Of a DNA stretch of 64,000 nucleotides, positions 9,067 through 17,637 are shown piece after piece. Every line of letters begins with the position of its first letter. The stretch's first letter is position 1. The position numbers were made by a program, and so were the translations under genes. The stretch covers positions 167,002-231,001 of the forward strand of contig PIUA01000021.1 of the NCBI GenBank assembly GCA_017577405.1, read 5' to 3'. This DNA comes from Bacillota bacterium (GTDB lineage Bacteria > Bacillota > Limnochordia > Limnochordales > Limnochordaceae). The notes beneath the pieces were generated by a model. The model was not told the DNA's origin. It made no database searches and was given only the letters and a program-made list of their open reading frames with translations.

Positions 9067-10212
9067 TTGGTGCGTTTGGTTCCACTGGAGGCCGTGTCCC
9101 CAGGGACCATGCTGGGGCGCGACCTCATGTTGGATGAACGGACTCTCTTGCGGGCGGGCGTCCGGCTCAGCCCCCACATGCTCCGTCGTTTGGCCCAACT
9201 GGGCTTTGAGGCGGTCTGGATCTGCGAGCCGGGGGAGATCCCCGCCGGCTCCACCGGCGAGTTGCTGACCGAAGAGACCCGGCAAGCCTCCATGCGAGCT
9301 TTGAAGCGGTACGTGCATCGCCTGCGCAAGGGGTATGCGGGCGATCTCCGGCCCATCGCCGCGGTCGTCTCCCAGATCCTCGATGAGATCCTGGCCAACT
9401 CGTCGGTCTTGGTGGAGCTCACCGCCATCCGGGGCCTGTTGGACGAGCAGGAGTATCTCTTCGCCCACTCGGTCCGGGTGGCCGCCTTGACCCTCCTCCT
9501 CGGCCTCCACAGCGGGCTTGATCCCAGAGAGCTGACCGTTCTGGGCATGGGCGCCCTCCTCCACGATGTGGGGAAGGTCCGGGTGCCCCTCTCCATCTTG
9601 ACCAAGGAGGGGCCCCTGACCCAGGAGGAACGGGCTCAGATCCAGCTCCACCCCGTCCACGGCTTCGAGATCCTCCGGCGCCACCGGGAGCTGGACCGGC
9701 GGGCGGTCCACGTGGCCTACCAGCACCACGAGCGCTGGGACGGCTCGGGGTATCCCCGGGGCCTCCAGGGGACGGAGATCCACCGGTTCGCCCGCCTAAC
9801 GGCCGTGGCCGATGTCTTCGACGCCCTCACCAGCCCCCGCCCCTACCGGCCCGCCTGGCCCGTCCACCAGGCCTTGACCTTCATCGCCGATGAGGGGGGG
9901 CGCAGCCTGGACCCAGCGGTCGTCCGCACGTTCCTCGCCCGGGTCGCCCCTTACCCCGTGGGCACCCTGGTCCGCCTCAACACCGGCGAGGAAGCCCTGG
10001 TGGTCCGCCTCAACCCCATCGCCCCGGCCCGGCCTGTGGTCCGGGTCTGGAACGGGGAGGCCCGGGGGACGGAGGTGGACCTGCTCACCCGTCTGGAGTG
10101 GCGGATCGTCGGCCCCGTGACCGACCCTCTCCCCGACGGGGAGGCCCCAGGGGGCGGGGCCCTTAGGGGAGCTGGACCCGGTAGCGCCGGAGCCAGTGAT
10201 CCAGCTGGATGA
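9067..10212 (+). CDS. HD-GYP domain protein (putative cyclic-di-GMP phosphodiesterase)
   Basis: 381 residues. The N-terminal ~130 residues have no recognised domain. The C-terminal part is an HD-GYP hydrolase: LLHDVGKVRVP gives the HD pair, and HHERWDGSGYPRGL gives the GYP motif and metal-binding His pair. A family member would linearise c-di-GMP. A ~75-residue tail follows. The ORF track starts at GTG 8992, but that N-terminus would be coded by the left arm of the hairpin. TTG 9067 or GTG 9070 after GGGGAGGGG is more likely. The 3' end overlaps that of the asnB-like gene by 50 bp on the opposite strand. Confidence 0.85.
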   Translation: MVRLVPLEAVSPGTMLGRDLMLDERTLLRAGVRLSPHMLRRLAQLGFEAVWICEPGEIPAGSTGELLTEETRQASMRALKRYVHRLRKGYAGDLRPIAAVVSQILDEILANSSVLVELTAIRGLLDEQEYLFAHSVRVAALTLLLGLHSGLDPRELTVLGMGALLHDVGKVRVPLSILTKEGPLTQEERAQIQLHPVHGFEILRRHRELDRRAVHVAYQHHERWDGSGYPRGLQGTEIHRFARLTAVADVFDALTSPRPYRPAWPVHQALTFIADEGGRSLDPAVVRTFLARVAPYPVGTLVRLNTGEEALVVRLNPIAPARPVVRVWNGEARGTEVDLLTRLEWRIVGPVTDPLPDGEAPGGGALRGAGPGSAGASDPAG

Positions 10213-12001
10213 GGTACGCCAGGAGCTGGGGCAGGCGCATGAGCTGGCCGAAGAAGGGCACGTCCAGATCGGGGGCCTCCTTCTGGAGCAGCCGGACCAG
10301 GTGCCTCCGGTCCACCAGGCCCAAAAGGGGTGAGGACCGGTCGGCCAGGATCTCCAAGAGCCACCCGCGGACCGCCGCCAGGTAGGCGGGGTGATGGGTC
10401 TTGGGGAAGGGGCTCTTCCGCCGCTCGAGGACTTCCGGCGGGAGAAGCCCGGCCAGCGCCCGGCGGAGGAGCCCCTTCGGCACGCCGTCCAGCGCCTTGA
10501 GGGCCCAGGGAACGTTCCAGACGTACCCGACCAGGCGGGGGTCCAGGAAGGGAAGGCGGAGCTCCAGCCCCGCCGCGGCGCTCATTCGATCGGCCCGGTC
10601 CAGGAGGACGGGGAGCCACCGGGTCAGGGTGAGGTAGAGCCGCTCCCGGGCCCGGGCCTCGTCGGGCGTCTCGCCGGCCAGGCGAGGCACCTCCTCCAGG
10701 GCTTCCCGGTACCGCCGCTCCAGGTAGGCGTGGGGCTGGAGCTCCGCCACCACCTCGGGGGCCAGGAGGGCAAGGCGGGCAGGAAGCCGCCGCACCCAGG
10801 GAAAGGTGGAGGCTTCCAGGTCCTGGGGCCGCCAGAACCACGGGTAGCCCCCGAAGACCTCATCGGCCCCCTCCCCCGAGAGGGCGACGGGCGCCGCGGT
10901 CCGGATCCGCTGGGCGAAGAGGTAGAGGGACGCGTCCACGTCGGCCATGCCCGGCAGATCCCGGGCCTCCGCCGCGGCAGGCAAGGCGGCCACCAGGTCC
11001 GCTGGCTCCAGGTGCACCTCCCGGTGCTCGCCCCCCAGGAAGGCGGCCACCCGCCGGGCCCAGGGCCCGTCGGCCGCCGGTTGGAACTCGTCGGGCTGGA
11101 AGTGGGTCTCGTTCCCCGCGTGCTCCAGGGAGAAGGTGAGGAGCGGACCGCCCCGCCGCTGGCGGTGCCGGGCCGCCAGGGCGGAGACCGCGCTCGAGTC
11201 CAGCCCTCCCGACAGTAGGGAAGCGATGGGGGCCTCCCGGGGGACATGGCGCGCGACGGCGTCCTCCAGAAGGGCCCGGACGTGGTCCAGGGTGGTGGCC
11301 AGGTCGTGGGGGTGGGGGCGGCTCTCCAGCCGCCAGTAGGTTCCGCTCTTGAGCCCGTCGCGACCGGCCTCCAGCCAAGCTCCGGGCCGCAGCTCGGCCA
11401 CGCCGCGGAAGATGCCGTGTCCAGGGGTCCGGGCCGGCCCCAGCACCAGCACCTCCGCCAGCCCCTCCCGGTCCAGCGCCGGCTCCACGGCCGGGTGGGC
11501 CAGCAGGGCCTTCAGCTCCGAGGCGAAGAGGAACGCCCCCGGGCGGGCGGCGTAGAAGAGGGGCTTCACCCCCAGCGGGTCCCGGGCGAGGAAGAGGCGC
11601 TCCCGGCGCGTGCTCCAGATGGCGCAGGCGAAGACCCCGTTGAGGCGGCTGAGGCCCTGGGCACCCCACTGGGCGTAGGCGGCCAGAATCAGCTCCCCGT
11701 CCGAAGGATCCGGGAGGGGATGACCCCGGGCCGCCAGCTCGGACCGGAGCTCGGCCCCATTGTACAGCTGGCCGTCCCACACCAGGGCCAACGTCTCCCC
11801 GCTCCAGTGGCGGACCAGAGGCTGGGTGGGACCGGTCCCGTCGCCGCCCAGCCGACGGTGGCCCAGGGCCGCGTGGGGCGAGAGCCAAATCCCCTGGCCG
11901 TCCGGGCCCCGGTTCTTGAGCGTGGCGCCCATGGCCTCCAACCGGGCTCCCTCCCGGGTTAGGTCCGCCTCCCAGCTGATCCATCCCACGATGCCGCTCA
12001 C
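10163..12001 (-). CDS. Asparagine synthase-like protein with Ser replacing the catalytic Cys
   Basis: A 612-residue protein with AsnB architecture. Residues 1 to ~190 are a class II glutamine amidotransferase (Ntn) domain, followed by an asparagine-synthase ATP-pyrophosphatase domain with a clear PP-loop (LLSGGLDSSAVSA). GTG 12001 follows GAGAGGGG at 8 nt, and the protein then reads MSGIVGW where the family has MCGIVGW, so the nucleophile Cys is Ser. Other amidotransferase motifs are also altered: NGE(I/L)YN reads DGQLYN, and the HRRL segment is followed by GGDGTG. The synthase half looks intact. It may use free ammonia or another amine, or make a different amide. It is encoded alone, convergent with the HD-GYP gene and divergent from proS. 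Confidence 0.85.
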   Translation of the reverse strand: MSGIVGWISWEADLTREGARLEAMGATLKNRGPDGQGIWLSPHAALGHRRLGGDGTGPTQPLVRHWSGETLALVWDGQLYNGAELRSELAARGHPLPDPSDGELILAAYAQWGAQGLSRLNGVFACAIWSTRRERLFLARDPLGVKPLFYAARPGAFLFASELKALLAHPAVEPALDREGLAEVLVLGPARTPGHGIFRGVAELRPGAWLEAGRDGLKSGTYWRLESRPHPHDLATTLDHVRALLEDAVARHVPREAPIASLLSGGLDSSAVSALAARHRQRRGGPLLTFSLEHAGNETHFQPDEFQPAADGPWARRVAAFLGGEHREVHLEPADLVAALPAAAEARDLPGMADVDASLYLFAQRIRTAAPVALSGEGADEVFGGYPWFWRPQDLEASTFPWVRRLPARLALLAPEVVAELQPHAYLERRYREALEEVPRLAGETPDEARARERLYLTLTRWLPVLLDRADRMSAAAGLELRLPFLDPRLVGYVWNVPWALKALDGVPKGLLRRALAGLLPPEVLERRKSPFPKTHHPAYLAAVRGWLLEILADRSSPLLGLVDRRHLVRLLQKEAPDLDVPFFGQLMRLPQLLAYLIQLDHWLRRYRVQLP

Positions 12002-12096
12002 CGGTGTCACCCCTCTCCCGTGGGCTGCGGTCACCCCGTCCGGTGCAGGCTACGCTCCCCCGCGCCGGCCTGTGCCCCGGGGCCGACCCCCGCCGA

Positions 12097-12126
12097 TTGA
12101 CAGTCTCTGGGACCTTTTGTTACGCT
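12097..12126 (+). promoter_or_regulatory. Promoter for proS
   Basis: TTGACA and, 18 nt later, TACGCT. The transcript would begin about 50 nt before the GTG start of proS. Confidence 0.6.
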
Positions 12127-12184
12127 GGGAGCACGTGCCACGGTCTTTGGCGCCGTTGGGCGACATCGGAGGAGGGGCTGAGGG

Positions 12185-13633
12185 GTGGCGAAGGAAGAGC
12201 CGCTGGTCAAGGAGATCGTACCCCAGTCGGAGGATTTCTCGGCCTGGTACATCAGTGTCATCCGCAAGGCCGACCTGATGGACTACGCGCCGGTGCGGGG
12301 CTGCATCGTCTTCAAGCCCGACGGGTACGAGCTGTGGGAGGCCTGCCAGGAGGGCCTCAACCGCCGGTTCAAGGCGACGGGGCACCGGAATGCCTACTTC
12401 CCCACCTTGGTCCCCGAGAGCTTCTTCGAGAAAGAGAAGGAGCACGTGGAGGGCTTTGCGCCTGAGCTGCCCTGGGTGACCGAGGTGGGCGACGAGGAGC
12501 TGGAGGAGCGGCTCGCCCTCCGCCCAACCTCGGAGACCATCATCGGCCACATGTACGCCCGCTGGATCAAGTCCTACCGGGACCTGCCCGTCCTTATCAA
12601 CCAGTGGGCCAACGTCTTTCGCTGGGAGAAGCGGACCCTGCCCTTCTTGCGGACCACCGAGTTCCTCTGGCAGGAGGGCCACACGGCCCACGCCACCGAG
12701 GAGGAGGCCCGGGAGGAGACCTTGCGGATGCTCGAGGTCTACCGGGACTTTGTGGAGACGGACCTGGCCATCCCCGTGATCAAGGGGCAGAAGACCCCCC
12801 GGGAGCGGTTCGCCGGGGCGGTGGAGACCTACTCCATCGAGGCCATGATGAAGGACGGCAAGGCGGTCCAGGCGGGCACCTCCCACTACCTGGGGACCAA
12901 CTTCGCCCAGGGCTTCGGCATCCAGTTCCTGGACCGGGACAACCAGCTCAAGTACGTCCACACCACCTCGTGGGGGGTGTCCACCCGCCTGATCGGCTGC
13001 CTGATCATGGTCCACGGCGACGACCGGGGCCTGGCCCTGCCACCCAAGGTGGCCCCCACCCAGGTGATCCTCATCCCCATCGGCCCGGCCAAAGTGCGGG
13101 ACCAGGTGGTGGCCCGGGCGAAAGAGCTGCTCCAAGCCCTGCAGGCCGCGGGCGTGCGCGCCCGGCTGGACGACCGGGACGAGTACTCGCCGGGGTGGAA
13201 GTTCGCCGAGTACGAGATGCGGGGGATCCCCCTCCGCCTGGAGCTGGGTCCCCGGGATCTGGAGCAGAACCAGGTGCTCGCGGTCCGGCGGGATACGGGC
13301 GAGAAGCTGCCCATCAGCCAGGATGGGCTGGTCGAGCGGGTGCAGGCCCTGCTGGAGGAGATTCAGGCCACCATGTTCCAGAAGGCCCTGGCCTTCCGGG
13401 AGGCCCACAGCTACCAGGCCGAAACCCTGGCGGAGCTGGCGGGCATCCTCCAGGAGAAGACGGGCTTTGTGCTGGCGGGGTGGTGCGGCGACGACGCCTG
13501 CGAGGTCAAGGTGAAGGAGGAGACCAAGGCGACGGCCCGCAACATCCCCTTCGACCCGCCGGCCCGGATGAAGCGGTGCCTGGTCTGCGGGCGGGAAGCC
13601 CAGCACACCGTCTGGTATGCGAGGGCGTACTGA
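12185..13633 (+). CDS. proS: Prolyl-tRNA synthetase (archaeal/eukaryotic-type, short form)
   Basis: A 482-residue class II synthetase that charges tRNA-Pro. It is the short form: it starts SEDFSAWYISVIRKADLMDYAPVRGCIVFKPDGYELWE and lacks the editing insertion of the long bacterial type. Class II motifs are visible (FRWEKRTLPFLRTTEFLWQEGHTAH around motif 2, and LGTSHYLGTNFAQGF). An anticodon-binding domain follows, then a C-terminal zinc-binding-like region (CGDDACEVKVKEE ... CLVCGREA). GTG 12185 has GGAGGAGGGGCTGAGG upstream. It is monocistronic, between its own promoter and a hairpin terminator. Confidence 0.95.
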   Translation: MAKEEPLVKEIVPQSEDFSAWYISVIRKADLMDYAPVRGCIVFKPDGYELWEACQEGLNRRFKATGHRNAYFPTLVPESFFEKEKEHVEGFAPELPWVTEVGDEELEERLALRPTSETIIGHMYARWIKSYRDLPVLINQWANVFRWEKRTLPFLRTTEFLWQEGHTAHATEEEAREETLRMLEVYRDFVETDLAIPVIKGQKTPRERFAGAVETYSIEAMMKDGKAVQAGTSHYLGTNFAQGFGIQFLDRDNQLKYVHTTSWGVSTRLIGCLIMVHGDDRGLALPPKVAPTQVILIPIGPAKVRDQVVARAKELLQALQAAGVRARLDDRDEYSPGWKFAEYEMRGIPLRLELGPRDLEQNQVLAVRRDTGEKLPISQDGLVERVQALLEEIQATMFQKALAFREAHSYQAETLAELAGILQEKTGFVLAGWCGDDACEVKVKEETKATARNIPFDPPARMKRCLVCGREAQHTVWYARAY

Positions 13634-13658
13634 ACCAGGTTCGGCGTCTGTGGATTGA

Positions 13659-13686
13659 GAGGCCCCGGCGGCCAGGCCGGGGCCTC
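13659..13686. terminator. Hairpin between the convergent proS and methyltransferase genes
   Basis: 10-bp GC stem GAGGCCCCGG/CCGGGGCCTC, followed on the plus strand by GCCCTTCATT. The T-tract is weak. By position it may end transcription from both sides. Confidence 0.5.
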
Positions 13687-13695
13687 GCCCTTCAT

Positions 13696-14481
13696 TCAGT
13701 CGTCATGGGCCGCTGGCCGGCGTCCCATCAGGAGCCCTTCGGTCAGGGTGAACCGGATATGTCCCGCCTCCGCCCGGGGCTTGAGCCAGGCCTGAACGGC
13801 AGGCGGGGCTTCCAGGACGAGCTGCCGGAGGGTGGCCAGAGTCAGGTTGCTCGCGCCCGAGCGGCGGGCCCAGGTCTCCAGGTCCCGCTCCTTCTGGAAA
13901 GTCTCCACCCATTCGACGGTCAGGCCCGCGTCTTGGAAGAAGCGGGTCCAATCATCCAGGCTGTAGGCCCAGTGGTGCGAGGGATCGTGCACTTTCTCAA
14001 AGGCGTTGACGTATTCGGCTACCGCGCGATCTTCAGGCACCACGTTGTCGATGACGGCGACGAGACCCCCGGGGCGGACCACCCGGACCGCCTCCCGGAC
14101 GAAGCGGGCCACGTCTGGGAAGTGGTGGGGCGCCACCCGGCAGGTCACGAGATCGAAGGAGGCGTCGGGGAAGGGAAGCGCCTCAGCGTCGGCCACGGCG
14201 AAGGTCACGTTGGTGACGCCTCGCTCGGTTGCATGGCGCGCCGCCGCCTGGACCATGGCTGGGGCCAAGTCGGTGGCGATGACCCGGCGTACCCGCGGCG
14301 CGAGGGCCAGGGCCGTGTGGCCCCCGCCCGTGGCCACATCGAGCACCTCCCAGTGGGGCTGGGGGTCCGCCAGTTCCACCAGCCGGTCCAGGCTCTCACT
14401 CCAGGCATGGTCCGGGCTTTGGACATAGGCTTCGGCATAGGTTCCAAACTGCTGACGATTCAGAGCTTTGAGACCATCCAT
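13696..14481 (-). CDS. Class I SAM-dependent methyltransferase (UbiE/MenG-like fold)
   Basis: 261 residues. The Rossmann motif I is VLDVATGGGHTALALA, and ATDLAPAMVQAA is the adenosine-ribose strand. ADAEALPFPDASFDLVTCRVAPHHF covers motifs II and III and resembles Methyltransf_11 proteins. The substrate is unknown. ATG 14481 has only a weak ribosome binding site. It is the last gene on the minus strand after the tandem TetR gene (46 nt gap) and could be read as the tail of that operon. Confidence 0.8.
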   Translation of the reverse strand: MDGLKALNRQQFGTYAEAYVQSPDHAWSESLDRLVELADPQPHWEVLDVATGGGHTALALAPRVRRVIATDLAPAMVQAAARHATERGVTNVTFAVADAEALPFPDASFDLVTCRVAPHHFPDVARFVREAVRVVRPGGLVAVIDNVVPEDRAVAEYVNAFEKVHDPSHHWAYSLDDWTRFFQDAGLTVEWVETFQKERDLETWARRSGASNLTLATLRQLVLEAPPAVQAWLKPRAEAGHIRFTLTEGLLMGRRPAAHDD

Positions 14482-14527
14482 GGCAAGAACATTTTAGCGG
14501 CCAAGGGCGCGACGGGCAAGGTTGGGG

Positions 14528-15841
14528 TCAGGCCGGGCCGAGCCCGTCCCGGAGGAGCTCCAGGTACTGGCCCACCTCCTGGAGGAGGTGGGCCAGCCGC
14601 TCCAGCGACTGGTCCGGTTCGCTGGTGAGCTGGACCATCTCCCGGTTGGTGAAGGTGTCCACCACCAGCATCACCAGCTCCAAGGCCCGGGCCGGGGGCA
14701 CGTCGGGCCGGAAGGGGGAGGTGTCGATCCCCTTCAGGAGCAGGGTCCAGCCCTCGGCCAAGCCCTCCACGGCGTACGCCTCCAGGGCCGGCCGGACGGC
14801 CTCTGGTGGGTTGGCGAAGGCGGCCAGAGAAAGCTGGTAGAGGGTTGGGAACGCCCGGAAGACCTGGACCTTCCGCTGGGACCAGGCGCAGATCCGCTGG
14901 AAGAGGTCGGCGGGGGGTGGGGGGAGATCCTGGAGGAAGGCGGTGGACATCTGCGTGGCGGCGTCGCCCACCGCCGCCAGGTAAAGGCCCGCCTTGGACC
15001 CGAAGTGGTGGAAGATGAGCCCCTTGGCCACCCCCGCCTCCTCGGCGATGGCCTCCGCGGAGGTCCCGTCGTACCCCCGGGCCGCGAAGAGCCTTTGAGC
15101 GGCCCGGAGGATGCGGTCCCGCCGCTGGTCGGGCTCCTTGGGGGAGGGGGCCAGTCGGGCGGTCAGGTTGAGGAACGCGGTGGGATCCCACTCACCCAGG
15201 GGCTGGGCGACGGCCGAACGTCCCGGCTGGTAGATGCCCTTCCGGAGCAGCTCCATCAGCGAGCGGACCTGCTCCCGGGCCGCCGCAGGCGTCACCGCTT
15301 CCAAGCCGCCCGCATTCAGCCTCTGGAGCCAGGTCGTCACCAGCCCTTCGGCCACCAAGCCGAGCAGGTCAATGGCCCGTTGGGGCGCGATCCCAGGCCG
15401 GAAGCTTTGAGGGGCGATCCCGGTGCAGAAGGCCACCCGCTGGTGATGGAGCCGCTCCTCCAGGCGGGCCCGGAAGGGCCCGCCCAGAATCCGGGCGCTC
15501 TGGCCCAGGAGGCGGCCCACGAGGCGGGCGTGCTCGGGGTAGGCGTGGAGGCGGCGGAGCTGCTCCATCAGGGCCGCCTCCAGCCGCTGGTACGGATCGG
15601 CCGGGAGGGGCTCCTCGATGGGGGCCAGGATGAGCGCCCACGCCTCCTCCAAGGCGGCCTCGTAGAGTGCCTGCTTGGAGCCGAAGTGGTGGAAGATGAG
15701 CCCCTTGGCCACCCGAGCCCGCTGGGCGATCCGGTTGGTGGACGCGCCCGCGTAGCTGGACCGGGCAAACTCCTCCACCGCCGCGGCCAAGACCCGGCGC
15801 CGGCGCTCCTCAGGGTCCCGGCGGGGCGCAGGCTGGCTCAC
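14528..15841 (-). CDS. Tandem TetR-family regulator (two TetR units in one chain)
   Basis: 437 residues containing two complete TetR-type units. Unit 1 has its helix-turn-helix near residues 20-60 (STNRIAQRARVAKGLIFHHFGSK) and a ligand-type domain to about 215. Unit 2 repeats the layout at about 240-290 (SAEAIAEEAGVAKGLIFHHFGSK) with its own C-terminal domain. TetR proteins normally dimerise, so this should fold as a single-chain pseudo-dimer, or as a dimer with four DNA-binding heads. It is the penultimate gene of the operon that starts at 20942, whose promoter carries two TetR-type palindromes, so autorepression is likely. GTG 15841 has better spacing from the GGAGGGAGG site than the GTG 15850 used in the track. 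Confidence 0.88.
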   Translation of the reverse strand: MSQPAPRRDPEERRRRVLAAAVEEFARSSYAGASTNRIAQRARVAKGLIFHHFGSKQALYEAALEEAWALILAPIEEPLPADPYQRLEAALMEQLRRLHAYPEHARLVGRLLGQSARILGGPFRARLEERLHHQRVAFCTGIAPQSFRPGIAPQRAIDLLGLVAEGLVTTWLQRLNAGGLEAVTPAAAREQVRSLMELLRKGIYQPGRSAVAQPLGEWDPTAFLNLTARLAPSPKEPDQRRDRILRAAQRLFAARGYDGTSAEAIAEEAGVAKGLIFHHFGSKAGLYLAAVGDAATQMSTAFLQDLPPPPADLFQRICAWSQRKVQVFRAFPTLYQLSLAAFANPPEAVRPALEAYAVEGLAEGWTLLLKGIDTSPFRPDVPPARALELVMLVVDTFTNREMVQLTSEPDQSLERLAHLLQEVGQYLELLRDGLGPA

Positions 15842-15864
15842 AGGCGCCACCTCCCTCCTTCAGC

Positions 15865-16884
15865 CTAAAGATAATACCGCAGGGCCGTTCGGACCAGCCA
15901 GGTGGCTCCGCGGGCGAGGGAGAGCCGACCCAGGCTCACCTCCACGTCGCTGGTGCCCGGCACCAGCTCGTAGGTGGCGGTCAGACCCCACTGGGTCTGG
16001 GGCGTCTCCTCCAGCGTGGCGGCCCCGTCCAGGCTGATGCTGAGGCCGAGGGTGGGGGCGTAGGCCAGCTGAAGGGCGGCCAGCGGCTCAGGGGGCTGGT
16101 CAGGCAGGAAGGGCGCCCGGGCCACCTCTCCCGTCCAGAGGAGGTCGCCCGCGTAGCCCGTGGCCCCCACCGCGGCCCGGGGCCGGGCCTCGCCGGGGAC
16201 CACCCACCCTTCCCCGTAGACCACCACCGAGCCGACCAAGCCGCTCCCGCCCAAGCCGGCGACCAGGCGGCCGGCCTCCAGCACCCCGTGGGCCGTCAGC
16301 TCCCAGCCCGAGAAGGCCCGCCGCCAGCCGGCGACCGGGGCCCAGCCGTCACCCCTCTGGACCAGGGCCAGCTGGAGGCGGTCGTCCGCCAGGTAGAGGT
16401 CGGCCCGGGCCCCGTCCACCCCGGGCCGGCGCCCGTGCTCGTCTCGGGGGGTGATGGTGTACGGTTGGGTGAGGCGGGCCGTCTCCAGGGGCAGGAGGAT
16501 GCGTCCCACCTGGAGGTCGCCCAGGGGTGCCCGGAAGGCCAGGTACCCCTCAATCAGCCCCAGGGAGAACGGTTCGACCGGGGTTCCGGCGCCCGCCAGG
16601 GGGAGCCTCGGCTCGGCGGTGAGGGCCACCTGCCAGGGCCCACGGGCCAGGTGCCCCTCCAGGTGGGCGGCCAGGGTCGCCGCCGTCTGGGAGGAGACGT
16701 CGTCGAGACGCCGGTGGTCGACCTCCAGACCGACGGACCCCCAGAGATCCACCGAGCCCCCGAGAGACCTCTGGGCTGCGACCCCTGCGGCGAGAAGCAG
16801 GAAGCCCACCGCCACCGCCAGGGCTTTCCCCAACGCCCGGCGCCAGTGGCCGGCGGGGCCGGTGGGCCGCCTCGTCGCCCTCAT
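15865..16884 (-). CDS. Exported beta-barrel-like protein of unknown function
   Basis: 339 residues with a twin-Arg-rich N-terminus and a signal peptide (ALAVAVGFLLLAAGVAAQ). The mature part is almost wholly alternating short strands with Gly, aromatic and Leu residues and ends LVRTALRYYL. That pattern suggests an outer-membrane barrel. I know no named family for it. Its ATG overlaps the ATPase stop by four bases (ATGA), so it belongs to the Lol-like operon. Its role may be as an outer-membrane partner or client of the transporter, but this is inference from position. Confidence 0.7.
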   Translation of the reverse strand: MRATRRPTGPAGHWRRALGKALAVAVGFLLLAAGVAAQRSLGGSVDLWGSVGLEVDHRRLDDVSSQTAATLAAHLEGHLARGPWQVALTAEPRLPLAGAGTPVEPFSLGLIEGYLAFRAPLGDLQVGRILLPLETARLTQPYTITPRDEHGRRPGVDGARADLYLADDRLQLALVQRGDGWAPVAGWRRAFSGWELTAHGVLEAGRLVAGLGGSGLVGSVVVYGEGWVVPGEARPRAAVGATGYAGDLLWTGEVARAPFLPDQPPEPLAALQLAYAPTLGLSISLDGAATLEETPQTQWGLTATYELVPGTSDVEVSLGRLSLARGATWLVRTALRYYL

Positions 16885-17576
16885 GCCCCCGGCCCCCTCT
16901 CATCACGCACCACCCGCCCGTCCTCCAGCCGGACGATGCGGGTGACGTGCTCCAGCAGGCGGGGATCGTGGGTGGAGAAGACGAAGGTGACGCCTTGCTC
17001 CTGGTTGAGCCGCTTCATCAGCTCGATGAGGGCCCGGCCCGTCTGGGAGTCCAGGTTGGCCGTGGGCTCATCGGCCAAGATCACCTGGGGCTCCGCGGCC
17101 AGGGCCCGGGCGATGGCCACCCGCTGCTGCTGGCCGCCCGAAAGCTGGTTGGGGCGCCGGTGGGCATACGCCGCCATGTCCAGAGCCTCCAAGGCGGCCA
17201 TCGCCTTGGCCTCCCGCTCCCGCCGGGGCCGCCCCTGGAGCTCCAGGACGAAGGCGGCATTCTCCAGGGCGGTTAGGACGGGGATCAGGTTATACGCCTG
17301 GAAGACGAAGCCGATCTCCCAGAGGCGGACGTGGGCCAGCGCGACGGCGTCCAGCTGGTCGGTCCGCCGGTCCCCCAGCCAGGTCTCCCCGGCGGTGGGC
17401 CGGTCCAATCCCCCCAAGAGATGCAGGAGGGTGCTCTTGCCCGAACCGCTTGGGCCCGCGATGGCGGTGAACTCCCCCTTCTGGATGGTCAGGTCGACGC
17501 CCTGCAAGGCGGGCGTCTGGATCCCACCGGTGGTGTAGATCTTGGTGACTCCTTTGGCTTGCAGAATGGGTTCCAA
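16881..17576 (-). CDS. ABC transporter ATPase, LolD/MacB type
   Basis: 231 residues. Walker A is GPSGSGKS, the signature is LSGGQQQR, Walker B is VILADEPTANLDS, and the H-loop is STHDPRLLEH. The sequence after the Q-loop (FVFQAYNLIPVLTALEN) is typical of LolD/MacB-type ATPases that power FtsX-family permeases from the cytoplasmic side. The start is TTG 17576 after GGGAGGAGG at about 10 nt. It sits between permease 2 and the barrel-like gene in the same operon. Confidence 0.93.
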   Translation of the reverse strand: MEPILQAKGVTKIYTTGGIQTPALQGVDLTIQKGEFTAIAGPSGSGKSTLLHLLGGLDRPTAGETWLGDRRTDQLDAVALAHVRLWEIGFVFQAYNLIPVLTALENAAFVLELQGRPRREREAKAMAALEALDMAAYAHRRPNQLSGGQQQRVAIARALAAEPQVILADEPTANLDSQTGRALIELMKRLNQEQGVTFVFSTHDPRLLEHVTRIVRLEDGRVVRDERGPGA

Positions 17577-17637
17577 CCTTGCCGACCTCCTCCCTCACCG
17601 TGCAGGCCTGCTCGCCCGGGGCGGTGCCCCCGGAACG

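Noticed and set aside
6428-9085. 885-residue minus-strand ORF opposite the Ca2+ ATPase
   Set aside because: High-GC shadow with no recognisable domain; the plus-strand ATPase is complete.
13659-13686. Possible attenuator for the methyltransferase gene
   Set aside because: It lies at the 3' ends of two convergent genes, so a terminator is simpler.
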